Source: Tetracentron sinense (Eukaryota; Streptophyta; Magnoliopsida; Trochodendrales; Trochodendraceae). Taken from it: a stretch of 64,000 nt of DNA. Positions 48,592-60,111 of this stretch are shown here, one piece after another (the first letter of the stretch is position 1; each line of letters opens with the position of its first letter). The notes below the pieces were generated by a model that ran no database searches, was not told where the DNA came from, and saw only the letters and a program-made list of their open reading frames with translations. The stretch covers positions 13,704,938 through 13,768,937 of the forward strand of contig CM026574.1 of assembly GCA_015143295.1 (NCBI GenBank). Reading direction: 5' to 3'. The translations under genes were made by a program, and so were the position numbers.

Positions 48592-49327
48592 GAGATTGAA
48601 TCAAAGCCAATCGCGATTGAACTCTGGGAGAGTTGAAACGCACTCATAGGTCAACATGTGTCTCTTATTACTCTTATTAACTGATGTTAAGATTCATTAA
48701 TCTTTATAGATCAATACTATAACCTTTGGGTTGTAAAAAAACTTTTTAACTCTAGTTAAGAGCTTTTAACTCATAAGATTAATTTTTTAAATATTTTTTT
48801 CCTAAAATCTAAGGTTAGATTATTAAACTCTAAGAGTAAATAAATCTTAACCACAATTAATAGGAGTGAACACCCTTTTGGAGTGGTTGCTTGCACTTAC
48901 CCTTATGACACTTTAACGACTATCTTAGGCCTGATTATGTGTGTGTTTAGGATGTTTGTGTGTGTGTTACATGATAATCTTTCTAACAAAAAAAAAACCT
49001 AACTCCTGATTACCTTTACCGTGTGCATGAGAGAGTGTATCCCAGATTTAGTGCCACATTAGTGGGAAGTGAACTTCGTAGGGGTGTATAATGGGTCATC
49101 AACCCTCTTTAAGACAAACATTTTTGGAGTGGTTGCCTGAATTTATCCTTATGCCACCTTAGTGGTTACCTTAGGTTTGGCTGTGTGTGCACTTTTAGGA
49201 TACATGTATGTGTGTTACATGATAATCTTTCTTATAAATAAAAAAAATATAAAAAGACACGTGTTGCCTGTGGGTGCAATTGAACTCTTTCTGGGTTCAA
49301 TCATGATTGGCTGTGATTCGATCTCCC
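48592..49327. mobile_element. Fold-back element of the CACGTG family, split by a later insertion
   Basis: Left arm from gagattgaatcaaagccaatc (48592) to the taggagt at 48867. The right arm resumes at 49251 (aaaaagacacgtg) and ends at ctgtgattcgatctcc. In intact copies taggagt is followed directly by taaaagggacacgtg, so 48868-49250 is an insertion. The right arm carries CACGTG at 49258-49263, about 350 bp upstream of the IDL start codon. Confidence 0.75.
48868..49250 (+). repeat. SINE-like insertion in the fold-back element (two related copies)
   Basis: Two related segments share 'ttttggagtggttgc', 'acttaccctta', 'tgtgtgtgttacatgataat' and A-rich ends (48868-49000 and 49015-49250). The second also has 'gccacattagtgggaagtga', as in the repeat at 23370-23560. 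Confidence 0.55.
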
Positions 49328-49610
49328 CCCAACACAAGCGCACACGACCCCTCATTTAATTCCCCATGTTTCCATTCCTCTTCATTGTTTGCTCCTCATT
49401 TTCAGAGATAAGCCAGCCACAAAAACATCAACAGCTCATCATCCATATTTCTATTAAATTATACTACATATTACACTCCATCTTTAAACTTTTCCTTTTG
49501 GCCTAGCAACCAAGTTCTCTCTATCCCTAATTCTTCTTGGGTTTCTCTTATTTTCTTTCTTCTTCCACTTTCTTGTGTGGTTCTTTATTATCTTTCTTTA
49601 GTTTGGTGAG

Positions 49611-49841
49611 ATGGGTCTTTGTATAAGACCTCTAATTCTATTTTTATGGTTGTTCTTGCTGTTCATCTTCTTTGTTGGTCACTGCCATGGCTCAAGAAAC
49701 ACTCAAGTTTTTAGAGTTAATCCCAAGTCTCCAAATTCAGGCTACTTTTTCGGGTTCTTGCCAAAAGCGATGCCAATCCCACCCTCTGGTCCATCGAAGA
49801 AACACAACGACATAGGTTTACTAAGCCGAAGATTGCCTTGA
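49611..49841 (+). CDS. IDA-LIKE (IDL) secreted peptide hormone precursor
   Basis: A 76-codon intronless ORF. Residues 1-~28 form a hydrophobic signal peptide (LILFLWLFLLFIFF core, cleavage near GHCHGS). A variable spacer leads to the C-terminal EPIP motif at residues 47-66, whose core PIPPSGPSKKHN (55-66) is the IDA-type mature peptide: the PIPP-S-x-PSK-x-HN pattern with the His-Asn end needed for receptor binding. A short basic tail follows. In the known family the peptide is secreted, cut and Pro-hydroxylated, and is seen by HAESA/HSL kinases with SERK co-receptors in organ abscission, root emergence and stress. Length fits the family (about 75-100). The exact member cannot be told. A fold-back arm with CACGTG lies in its promoter. 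Confidence 0.93.
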   Translation: MGLCIRPLILFLWLFLLFIFFVGHCHGSRNTQVFRVNPKSPNSGYFFGFLPKAMPIPPSGPSKKHNDIGLLSRRLP

Positions 49842-51487
49842 AGATGGAGACAATTAGAAAGAAAAGGTGATCTGGGTTTTACTTTTTTTTTTTCTTAAAA
49901 CCATGAGGATTGATGGTAATGTATATGGAGTTTTGGGGTATTATTTTTTGAGCTTTGATGAAAAGTTGTATGGATTTGTGGAATGGTTGGTTGGTTGGTT
50001 TAAACTTTGATTTTTTGAAGCGTAGCAAATGGGTAGTCTCTAAACTTGGTTGAAGTTCTAAGGATGAAATTTTTTTACAGAAAAGAGATGATAAATACAG
50101 TTTTTTTGTTGTTTAATACCCTCTTCTTCTACTGATTTTTTTTTTTTTTTTTGGTGCCCCTTTAATGGCTACTTGATTAATCAGTCAAAGAGCCCTTTGG
50201 ATGAGTATAGTGATAATGAAAGATTATCATTTAGTGGGTGTTCTTCAGTTTAATTCATCATGGTTTGTGTAATGAATAGAGTTCTCTTTTTAGTTTTGAT
50301 GATGGTAGTGTAGTGCAGTTCAAGTACTTTTCAGTTTCACATGGGTAGCTGGCTAGTTTGAACACTATGCGGACAAGAATAGAAACAGGAGATTGAAATA
50401 TGTTGCAATTTCAGGATTTGTATGGAGTTGATGAGATATGGTAATAAAAGGTAGTATACGGCCCTGGTACCTAGTATCCAGACAGGTGATATGTACCCCA
50501 TTGCGTATTGTAACATCCTTTCAGAAATAATAAATACCCTTTTTTTGTTTGGCGATTTGTACCCGCTTGCGTATTCTAGGATCGTTAAAGAGATAATAAA
50601 GGTTAAATTACAATGAAATCCCCTAATGTTTTGCCAAAATTGTAGAAATCTCTCATTTGGTTTATGAAATTATTTTGTTATTAATAACATATTCTCCCCT
50701 TTTATTAGTATACCAATCTTCCATTTTTTTAATCAGGTCTATAAATGTATGATTGAGAAGTGTCCATTGGTTGACTTGTCTTAACATCCAAAGGTTGTTT
50801 CTGGAACAACATGTCATGTGTCATGTTATTAGTGAGTCATGTTTATTAAAGCATGCAATGAGCGGCCACTAATAACATGATACCTAATGGGTTGTTTCAA
50901 AATCCGGCCATTGGATGTTAATTAGATGAATTTTCTAATGGATATATGACAAAAAATATAGTTCAATCGAACATTTATACACCGTCCGATAAAAAATAAG
51001 ATCAATATACTAACAAAATGAGAGAATATGTTGCATGAGAGAATATGTTGCATAAGAGAATATGTTGCTGATAACAAAAGTAGAGGGGAGGGTGGAGTAA
51101 TTTCAATAACAAACCTAGAGGTCAGTGTAATTTTACCGAATAATAAATGTTGCATCTAACCCTTGAAGCATGTTGCAATTTTTTCATGAGATAATGTTAG
51201 TATTTACATGCCATTGGTCTCTGCAATAGAAATATCAGATATATGATAATTTCCAATTACTCTCCAAATTATTCTCGTAATAAAAGTCTAAAAAATTTGA
51301 CAATTCTGATAATAGTTGTTGAATTTTTGTATTTGATCAATCCACTATTCTTTTATGAAAGCTGTTTATTTCATAATCAATAATGCCTACTTGTACCCTA
51401 TAATGACTAATCTAGATTAGTTCTAAATAGAAGAACATCATTCGTGAAAGGGCTGTGACTTTTTGTTGGTAGGTCCTAAATCATTTA
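49842..51487. other. 3' flank of the IDL gene and intergenic repeats
   Basis: T-rich 3' UTR-like sequence, then AT-rich DNA. 50750-50980 is a copy of the dispersed repeat seen at 40575-40990 (gtcatgtgtcatgttatta, catgcaatgagcggccacta, ggccattggatgtta). A 'gagaatatgttgcat' triplicate is at 51021-51068. No gene. Confidence 0.45.
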
Positions 51488-51659
51488 GAGCAATACTATG
51501 TCCATTTTCCGGCCATCCACTCTCTCCTATTTTTATACAAGAAAACAAAATAGTATGACACTTTTGTGTGAGTTCCACCACTTTTGTTTTGTCTTTTTGT
51601 TTTACATTAGTAAAAACCGTCAGAGAGTGAATGGCTGGAAAGTGGACATAGCATTGCTC
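51488..51659. mobile_element. MITE, 172 bp
   Basis: GAGCAATACTATGTCCATTT on the left matches the complement of the right end (GAGCAATGCTATGTCCACTT) over about 38 bases. The flanks are similar (aatcattta / aatcaatca) but no exact duplication is fixed. Confidence 0.72.
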
Positions 51660-51921
51660 AATCAATCATTTACCTAGTTAGGTTGGAGGGGAGGGGGTGA
51701 GGAGGGTTGTGACTTAAAACCATGACAAACAACATATTTGATTGGAGCAATCAAGAATCAGATATTCGAGATGTCATTAGGCATCATGTTGACGCACCAC
51801 TTGCACATTTGAGTTTCAGGGCCAAATATCTATTGCGTTAAGGGTCTGTTTGGATAGGATAGGATAGGATTATAACCATGTCATTGCACTCCATTTCATT
51901 GGATAGCAAAAGAACTCTTAA

Positions 51922-52223
51922 GGGTCCATTCTTTCGTCGAGACTTCTAAAGCTTTGCACTTTGTCATGATAGTTGTTAAAAATTTTGAGTCATTATATCA
52001 ATGCTTTTAACAAAATTAATTCTCTCTATCATGAGATTTCAAGTTTTATTATTTTTTATGAGATTAAAATCATTGATTTTGCTTCATTTGAAGTATTACG
52101 AGAATTGCAACCTAAGTGGTAAAAAAAAAATACATCTAGTTCTCATAAGAAAATGCATATTGTCAATTAATGACAAAACTTGCAAATGTCAGACTTTATA
52201 AGTCTCAGGGAAAGAACAAACCC
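51922..52223. mobile_element. MITE flanked by TTAA, 302 bp
   Basis: Inverted ends GGGTCCATTCTTTCGTCGAG and, on the other strand, GGGTTTGTTCTTTCCCTGAG extend about 30 bases to acttctaaag/acttataaag. Both sides have TTAA (51918-51921, 52224-52227). Confidence 0.7.
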
Positions 52224-53039
52224 TTAATGGAAGTTCTAGAAATGAATTAAGTTTTGCAGCTACAATAGCACCACAGTTGCTTTTCGCCTAAGACAAATCT
52301 CCAGTAGAATAAAATAATAGTTTCATTGCCACATGTCAATTTACAATTGGGTGGTCAGTTTGGAAGAGAACCCTATGGTTGGTTTTCTATTTTTCATCCT
52401 AGTTACTTCGGATAACAAAAAAATAATTGGGGTTAAACATAATCCTAATTCAGATATCAAATAATACGGAATCGCCAGCTATCCCTATTCTAGGTTCGAT
52501 GGGATACCATAATGAGATCAAGGTCAAATGAATTAAGAAGGAATGTTTAGCATCTGATTAATGGTTATTCCTTGTTAGTTTAATCTCAACGTCAAAGGGT
52601 TACAAGACATGTGAACCGAAATTGATTTGGTTTTAGGTTCTGCTTGGTGATACCAAAGAGACCGCAAATTTCCACCGAAATCAGAACCTTCCATTGAATG
52701 TGGAAATCAATGCTCGCAGTTCCTGTCGGCCCATTTTATTTTCCTTTTGTTTTTGCTATTGTTTTTTTTCCGCCGGCGGGGGTGGGTGGGTTTGCACATC
52801 CGCGTTCCATGCGTAGGAAGGGGGTGGGTGGGTGGGTTTGCACATCCGCGTTCCATGCGTAGGAACGCCGATGTTTCTTTAGCTTGCGTGTGTAGTAATG
52901 TTTAAAAGAAAAAAATCACTCCGAAATTTTATACCTGTTTCTTATTTTCTCTCTATCTCATTTCTCTCTCTCTTCATCCATTTTCTTCCTCTCACGTAAA
53001 CAACTCTCTTTGTCCAGATATCCTATTTTATCTTTTCCT
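52224..53039. other. Intergenic with an LTR-like trace and a local duplication
   Basis: 52460-52600 has 'ggaatcgccagctatccc' and later pieces reminiscent of the Tat LTR inner end. 52780-52865 holds a tandem duplication of 'gggtttgcacatccgcgttc...atgcgtaggaa' (about 43 bp). No gene. Confidence 0.45.
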
Positions 53040-53650
53040 CAATTGTCTTTCCACATGTTACCACGTGTCCCTTTTGACATTAACTAACTGTGGTTAAGAT
53101 TCACTCACTCCTAAGATTCATCCATTTACAAATAAAATAAAATTATATTAACCTTAGATTGTTTAACCTAAACTATAGTTAATGCGTGCTAACATGTCGC
53201 CACATGTCGCTTTTACATTTACTAATTATGGTTAAGATTCACTCACCCCTAGGGTTCATCCATCTACTCTTGGATTTTAGAAAAAAAATATTAACCTTGG
53301 GTTGTTTGACATAAACCACGGTTAATGTCCGACTAAATGTCATGTACGTGTCCTTTTTAACACTCACTAACTGTGGTTAAGTTTCACTCACCCCTAGGGT
53401 TCATCCATCTACACTTGATTTTTAGAAAGAACAAAAAGATTAACCTTGAGTTGATTGACCTAAACCATAGTTAATGTGCGAGCTTACAGGTTGCCACCTG
53501 TCCCTTTTAACACCTACTAACTGTGGTTAAGATTCACTCATCCTTTGGGTTCATCTATCCAGCCTTAGTTTTTAGAAATAGAATTTCAAAAAATTAACTG
53601 TTAAATTAATAAATCTTAACCAAGGTTAAAAAAAGTTAAAAGGAACATGC
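53040..53650. repeat. Tandem array of fold-back-family arms, ~140-bp unit, four copies
   Basis: 'aactgtggttaagattcact' or close variants recur at about 53085, 53225, 53370 and 53520, each followed by 'cacccctagggttcatccat', an A-rich part, 'ttaaccttg', 'taaaccatagttaatg' and a 'gccacatgtcgc'/'gtacgtgtcc' piece. This is the same sequence family as the fold-back elements but arranged head to tail. Confidence 0.8.
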
Positions 53651-54876
53651 AATGCGGTAAGAGGAGGGGGCTACGTGAGAGGAAGAGAGAGAAAAAGGAG
53701 GAGAGAGAAATCAGCAAAGAAAACAGAAACGGATAAACACGCTTTTGGGATAGCTATTTTCTTAACACATGTAGGCTTGCGAAAGCATCCGCGTTCCTTT
53801 GAAGGAACACGGATTTTGAAATTTTCTATATTTTTATATGTGCACCCTAATCATGGCTTTTTTATTTTTCAACCTAATTACTTTTCTATTCGTCATCACA
53901 TCTCTACAATACCAATTAGTCATTGTTTCTTCATTAAACAAAATTTTCTCATGTTCTCAGTTTTTAATTTGATAGTTTTATTTATTTATTTTATTAAAAA
54001 TTAATTATATAATTTCTCATAAACTTTTGATTTTCTTTGTTCAGTCGATAACTATTGAAAATTCAATTATTTGTTTAACAATTTTGTATTATTTGAAGTT
54101 CCCTCTATTTAAGTAAGATAATTTGATTAAAATAGGAGAAAAATATATTAATGGTATTGAAAATTTTGTATACCACCATACTGTATTTGCATAGATTATT
54201 ACGCATAAAAATTAAATGAGAAATTCTAACTCTTTAATTAAACAATTGGTGATTGCATTAATTATTCTTGGATAGAGTGTCTTAAATGGTTGGTACCCAT
54301 TTAAAGGAGCTCTAGGGTGAAGTGTACAAGGGCTGCATGTGTGTGCTGTGTGTGTGAGTTTGCATGCTGGGTGTGTGTGTGTGGGTTTGCATGGGTGGTG
54401 TGAGTATTTCCTTGTATTTGCCTTCAGTCATTGCCTTGTGGTATGATTGAGTTTACCAAAAAAAGAGTGACTCTTAAATGAAAGTGAAGCTAGCATTACC
54501 ATCTATTCTTATAATTAATAAATTTGAAGTTTGATGTGTAACTAAATTTTATAAATATTTTTTTGATTTTGGTGTGCATTTAAAATTGTAAAAAACTAAT
54601 AGTGTGCAATCATCAATTTTTAAAAATAGGGTATAGTCATCAAATATTAGGGTACACCTAACACCACCTTTTTTTTTAGGGGAGGGGGGGGGGGGTAAAT
54701 CTGAGTATCCTGGCCCATACTCAAACTAGTCCCACGTGATGCATAAGTAAATCCTAACCCCCATAAATCCGACATTGAGGGGATCCCAAATTCAATCTCA
54801 AAACCTCTGGTAAACGTCAGCCCATTTTGTTGAAATGGGCTCCTTGAGAACCATGAGCTTCTGATTTTATGCCAAA
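53651..54876. other. Intergenic, no gene seen
   Basis: AT-rich. 54285-54470 has a GT-rich SINE-like sequence ('gtgtgtgtgagtttgcatgc' twice) ending 'gagtttaccaaaaaaa'. A G-run is at 54681-54696. Confidence 0.4.
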
Positions 54877-55415
54877 TCTACTATTATAATGTAAAGAAAT
54901 CAGACTTTTCTCTTTGCTCTTCAAACTTCAATCTCTCCAATCTCATAAGTTCTATTTTAAAAATCACACATGACTTTTCTCTTTAATCTTCACTGTTCAA
55001 ATTTGGGACTCACTATTTCATCCTAGAGCCCTCTCTATCTCCACTACGATAGACTCCTCTCTTATCTCCAACTCTTACAAGTTTGGGACCTACTATCTCA
55101 TCCCAGAGCCCTATCTATCTTTACTATTGTAGAGTTTTCTCTTATCTCCAGCTCTTGGGTGTATTTATTTAAGTTTAATATTAAAAAACTTATGATTTTC
55201 CTATAAATATTATTAAAATAATAATATATCATTATTATAAATTTAATTAATTAATACAAATAATAATATATATCAAATAATAAAAAACTTATACTATTAA
55301 AAATAAAATTTATGAAATATTCTTAAATATATTACTTAATATTTAAATAAATAAATAATATTATTTAATTTTAGATATTTTTAATTATTACCGTGCGCAC
55401 GGGATCTCTGCTTAG
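54877..55415 (+). mobile_element. Short non-autonomous Helitron, 539 bp
   Basis: Starts TCTACTATTATAATG after a host A and ends with the stem-loop CCGTGCGCACGG, then GATCTCTGCTTAG before a host T. The 3' end reads CTTAG rather than the usual CTRR, so the call is less sure. The interior holds a direct duplication ('cactatttcatcctagagcc' and 'ctactatctcatcccagagc'). Confidence 0.6.
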
Positions 55416-56320
55416 TATCCCAATATAACACTTAGATGTGCGTGAAACAATAAACGGAAAGCCCATGAGTCCATAACTAATTCCACAAAAACAAAATCAA
55501 AATTAATTCATGTGAAGAGATAACACGAGCAACCAAAAAAAATGCGTCTGACAAAAAGTTTTGTTGACAGAAGTAGTTTATATATGTAATTACTAAACTA
55601 CCCTTGCCACAAGACATATTTTGGGTTGTTCATGCCTGTGGAACCGAACCGGCCGGGTCTGCTGTCCGAAAACCTTCAAAACCGGCCTCTTTTGAAAACC
55701 GGCCTATGAACCGAGAACTGAGAGAACCGGTCGTTTTAATAGGAGAATCAGTGATAAGAGCCGGTAAAAATTGAAAGAACAGGCAGAAGAAGAGAAATTT
55801 TTTTTTTAATAATATAAAAGGACACGGTCGAATTAGGAACTGGAGACCCAGCCGTTTCGACCTCGGGTTCGGTTATGAAAACATTGGTTATCTTTTCAAC
55901 CGGATCTCTGTTCATTGTTCCCTAGACTAATTCTATCTTATTGGTTTCAATGGGAGTGGGATTTGACTGACTGATTCAGTTGGTGATCCGATTGGTTCAA
56001 TCCATGAGCGTCAACCGACCTATCCGTTATTGGAATCTGAAAGTCAGACCGGCCACTTTCCGAAAGATCTTAAACTTCCAATGTAAAGCTAAAAAGAAAA
56101 TATGGCCATTGGTCCGTTACAGGGTCCATGTATATTCAATTGGTACATCTCCTCCAATAAATGGCCACAAGATTTAACAATTCAAATTGATCAATCAAGA
56201 ATCTTTCATCACAGAGACCTCTAACTGTAATGATGCAGCCACTTGTTGATTAGTTGCCTGTTTAAGGACCGTCTTAGGCGCTGTTTGGAATGATTAACTT
56301 CAGGTTTGAATAAAAACTTA
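55416..56320. other. Intergenic with CCGGTT-rich repeat
   Basis: 55640-55910 is built of aaccgg/ccggtt words, related to 29858-30095. The plus-strand ORF at 55980-56177 has no domain. Confidence 0.4.
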
Positions 56321-56612
56321 GGCTTTGGCTCGTCTCTGGCGAAGCCAGAAAGCCCCTCTCGGGTACCACACAATAAGGGACATGAGGCGTTAAAAAGGGG
56401 AGAAGCCATTCCATTTTCTCCCCATGATTTTGACTTCTCCCCAACTGATATCTCTCACCCTTTTATCTCACAATTTTATCACCATGTGTCAAATAATGTG
56501 GGGAGAAGTCAAAATCATAGGGCCCATGAAATGACTTCTCCAGCCACTTGTCCTTTATTGTGTGGTACCGCGAGAGGGGCCTTTCTGGCTTCGCCAGAGA
56601 CAAGCCAAGGCC
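56321..56612. mobile_element. Mutator-like MITE, 292 bp, with 9-bp duplication
   Basis: Inverted ends GGCTTTGGCTCGTCTCTGGC and (other strand) GGCCTTGGCTTGTCTCTGGC continue over about 70 bases. The perfect 9-bp direct repeat AAAAACTTA flanks it (56312-56320, 56613-56621). Long inverted ends with a 9-bp duplication indicate a MULE-derived MITE. The 138-codon ORF across it is incidental. Confidence 0.9.
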
Positions 56613-56659
56613 AAAAACTTAATGATAGATTTCAGAAGTTAAGCCTGTTTGGGAACATG

Positions 56660-56827
56660 TTATTTGCACGCCTAAAAGAATCAGCTAGAATGCTTAACAG
56701 ACCTGGTTCACTAAGCTCCTAGATCTATGCTTAATTAAGATACTTATTTGCACGCCTAAAAGAATCAGCTAGAATGCTTAACAGACCTGGTTCACTAAGC
56801 TCCTAGATCTATGCTTAATTAAGATAC
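56660..56827. repeat. Perfect 84-bp tandem duplication
   Basis: Two copies starting ttatttgcacgcctaaaaga at 56660 and 56744 are identical by eye, so this is a very recent event or an assembly artefact. Confidence 0.93.
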
Positions 56828-58361
56828 TTGAATGAGCTTTTTTGACAAGCTACTTCTAAGCATTACTCGCATTATAAATTAACTTAAGAGTTTGACAACT
56901 TTATCATTTCAAAAATGCCCTTCTGGCTTTTTTTTGCTTTTTATTTTTGGATACAATGTATCCTTTATCTAAGGTTAAGTTAGTAAATTGGTGGCATATC
57001 AGCCACCTCACCCAAAGGACTCGAAACCGATTTCACCCCAATGAGGAATTACACTCCCACAAGTGGAACAATCAGATCTGTGTGACCCTTCTAAGCTTTA
57101 AAAGTCGCTTATTTTCTAGTCATTCACCAAACAAGCTTTTATGTCTTATATCAGATTTCAATCTATGTTACCAAAGAGTCTTAACTGGGCACTTAACAGT
57201 TCAACTACAGATCTTTAAGCTACAAATCTCAACTTAATAGTAAATCATTACCTAAACTACATTAGTTCACTGTCATTATAGCTTATTTGAGCTATTAATT
57301 TCAATGTACATTTGTAAATGTTGAGCTGAATTTGACTCCTTGATGTAAAACCAGATTTTTTCAATTACACACCACCAAATAATCAAAAGATTGAAAAGCA
57401 TATGAACTTCACATATACATTGAATCCTTTTTATGTTTAAAATCTAGATGCAAGTCAAATTACCATTTCTTCGAGTTCCCAAAAGCAACAATTTTTTTCT
57501 TGATGACTTGGCAAGTACAATAGAGTTCTGGGTCCTCCAGTCTCTCCTAGGCTTATCGCACAAAATAGGACTGTAGTTTAGTAGTTTACACCCGGTGGCA
57601 CCATGCTATCAAGTGGAGACAATTTAGGGATCACTAATCAATCAGTGAAATTAAGATAAGAATAGTTAATGATTTTTAGAGGTCTATCTACAATGAACAT
57701 ATTAACAGTGAATTAAGTATAGATTAAATCCCTAACTTCATTACATGATTTATATCGTACCATGTAAATGCAGAGAAAGTAAAACAATTTGAAAATCTGA
57801 AGGTTAGCTGAAGATTATAATTTTCAGTGGCAAGTTACAAAAATGTGGAAATAGAGATACCAAGAATGTGGATACCAAATAAATCCTGCAAGGAGTGGGA
57901 GATACTGGATTGTATTCATCGAAATAATATAAGATGAGGATTCCTGATATCAGAATAGTTGGATGAAAATAGCCATTTTATCCTGCTCCCACCATGCATT
58001 AGGATCTACCCATCCAATAATCCCAGATCATGATCTCCTCGGCCAACCATCGATCCAAAGGGACAACCTAATTGCCCCCAGTTAAATACATTTTTCGGGA
58101 TTATCAACTATATGTTTTTTGTTTCTGGCCATCCAAAAGAATGCAATAGACTGGACTATTAGTGTCATCCGATCTGATCAATATAGGGCTCTGGGGATCT
58201 CCATGACGGGACATATCGAATGGTGGATCCCTGTCACTGGATGTGAGTTTTTGTATGACAGCAGAAGGAAGAATGCATCCTCCATATCTTCTTGACATGA
58301 CTATCCTTCCTATAGGACATTGTGTTTCATGAATGGTCTGTAGTGGCACTGACCTTCTTGA
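56828..58361. other. Intergenic, no gene seen
   Basis: AT-rich with scattered small ORFs. The downstream part of the 131-codon minus-strand ORF (58104-58361) continues from the BUD31 exon through its donor site and has no homology I can see. Confidence 0.4.
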
Positions 58362-58540
58362 CTTAGCAATTAGATTGCGATCAGCATATCCTTGATCCAA
58401 CCAAAACTCATCCAGCTCTTTGGAGATTTCTTTCCTCTCATGAAAAAGTTCGAACAAGTATCTACTTCTTCGATGGGAGTTCCAGAAAATCGGCCACAAA
58501 GCCTCACGCTTTCTTTCCGTTGTTGGGATTGGTCTCAGCT
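58362..58540 (-). pseudogene. BUD31: Orphan BUD31/G10 exon with a 2-base deletion
   Basis: Minus strand: an acceptor-like gctaaacag is followed by AETNPNNGK, then after a 2-base loss REALWPIFWNSHRRSRYLFE, HERKEISKELDEF and [13 protein letters not shown], ending at a donor-like GTCAAG. This is the middle of the BUD31/G10 splicing factor, whose [21 protein letters not shown] segment is nearly invariant in eukaryotes. Here Tyr and Cys of that segment are changed, and the frame is broken. Splice-like borders on both sides suggest a copied genomic exon, not a processed mRNA copy. I see no other BUD31 exons nearby. Confidence 0.82.
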
Positions 58541-59588
58541 GTTTAGCAATTCAAAACAAACTCTAGAATGTCAAGCATTTTATATAACAGACAACTTCTA
58601 CGTGCGAAAGCGGATTTAATCTTTGCTTCTATTGAATGAAGCCTATTGCGTAAAGGCTATAGAGATCATGTAAAGACTGTCTAACCTTGGCGCATTTGTC
58701 TTTCCATTTCATGTCAAGTAGGTTTTATTAGCTCCCAGCCATCTGGATATTTGATACAGTTTGTCTTGTCTTTGGCATCTTACTACCACAGTCTACTTCT
58801 CTTGCTAGCTATTCACCTTCTCACAGAAGAAATTTTCCAGTTACCAGTCAAACAAGTAGCTCAGTTTTTGATAGCATTGCACCTCAACATGACATCACAG
58901 TTTCTGTACCAATTTTTTTTTTTTTTAATATAATGCTACTCAGTGAGAGTGGGGAGTTTGGCAGATCCTACCTGTTTATTAAGAAAAAGCAATGGGAAGA
59001 CATAAAACCTTACACCTACAAAAACACAAGAACACAATTATATAAGACTTTACTAAGAATAGTTCTTACAATACCAAATAAAAACTACTCCATAAATCGA
59101 GCTGGTTTCGTAAACGAAAACTAAGGGGTCTATGTATATTTTCGTCAAACCTCAGGAGGTGTAAATGTATTTTCTCCTAAAATTTAACAAACAAAAAAAA
59201 AAATCAAAAGATTTAGATGAGCAACTAATAGATTAGGGCTTTCATAGAATCCAAAATCAGAATTAAAATAAAACTTTAGGGATTCAAAAGAATATCAAAG
59301 GGTGCCTGAAACATTATAGTTTGTGTTAATACATACTACAATTAAAAGAAAAATAAAATCGAAATTCAAAAGGGTTCCGGGGCATCTTTAAAATTTTCAA
59401 GACGGAGATTGATAGAAAATGAATTTGTTGAATAGGTTGGATGATTTACAATGGCCCTATAGGGGGTTTATATAGATATTACATCATCTCAAGATAAAAA
59501 ATCAATCAAATCTAATCCTAATCAATTCAAACTAATTCATCCTAATCTTTTTCAAAATTCAAATCTGAACCTTATTACACCACTTGGC
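58541..59588. other. Intergenic, one exon-like plus-strand stretch
   Basis: About 58790-58911 reads STSLASYSPSHRRNFPVTSQ then TSSSVFDSIAPQHDITVSVP after an acceptor-like ctaccacag. It is serine-rich and protein-like, but no family was recognised. Otherwise AT-rich with no gene. Confidence 0.3.
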
Positions 59589-59609
59589 CATTACAAGAAA
59601 ACAACCGCA

Positions 59610-60030
59610 TAGCAACGGAATTTTCCGTGCCTGATATGATATTTCTGTGTCTACTACTATTAGACACAGACATAATTATCTTTTTCTAATACTATTATTA
59701 GAAACAAAACTATTTCCGTGTCTAATGATCATTATTCGTAAATGTAAAAACATATATGATGTCACAATGTTCCGTGTCTAATGATAATATTAGACACGGA
59801 AATATCTCCGTGTCTGAAGGTAATATTAGACATAGAAATATTTCCGTGTCTAATGATAATATTAGACACGAAAATATTTCCATGTCCAATATATGTTGGC
59901 AATGGAAATAATTCCGTGTCTAATATAGTTTGACACAGAATTATTTCCGTGTTAAATACATCTTTGCAACTGAACTATTTCCGTCATCTTTAACATTAGA
60001 GACGGAAATAATTCCGTCTCTGATACTAAT
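59610..60030. repeat. Subterminal palindromic repeat cluster of the CACTA-like element
   Basis: The words 'ttccgtgtctaat' and 'attagacacggaaat' alternate about a dozen times, giving many short hairpins such as TTTCCGTGTCTAATGATAAT paired with its complement. In CACTA elements such motifs bind the transposase. Confidence 0.75.
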
Positions 60031-60111
60031 TTTTTTTTTTTAACTAGTACCTTGAATACCATAACCTGTTTTATAGAACCTGTAACCTGTTTTCAAACAT
60101 TTCACATAATA

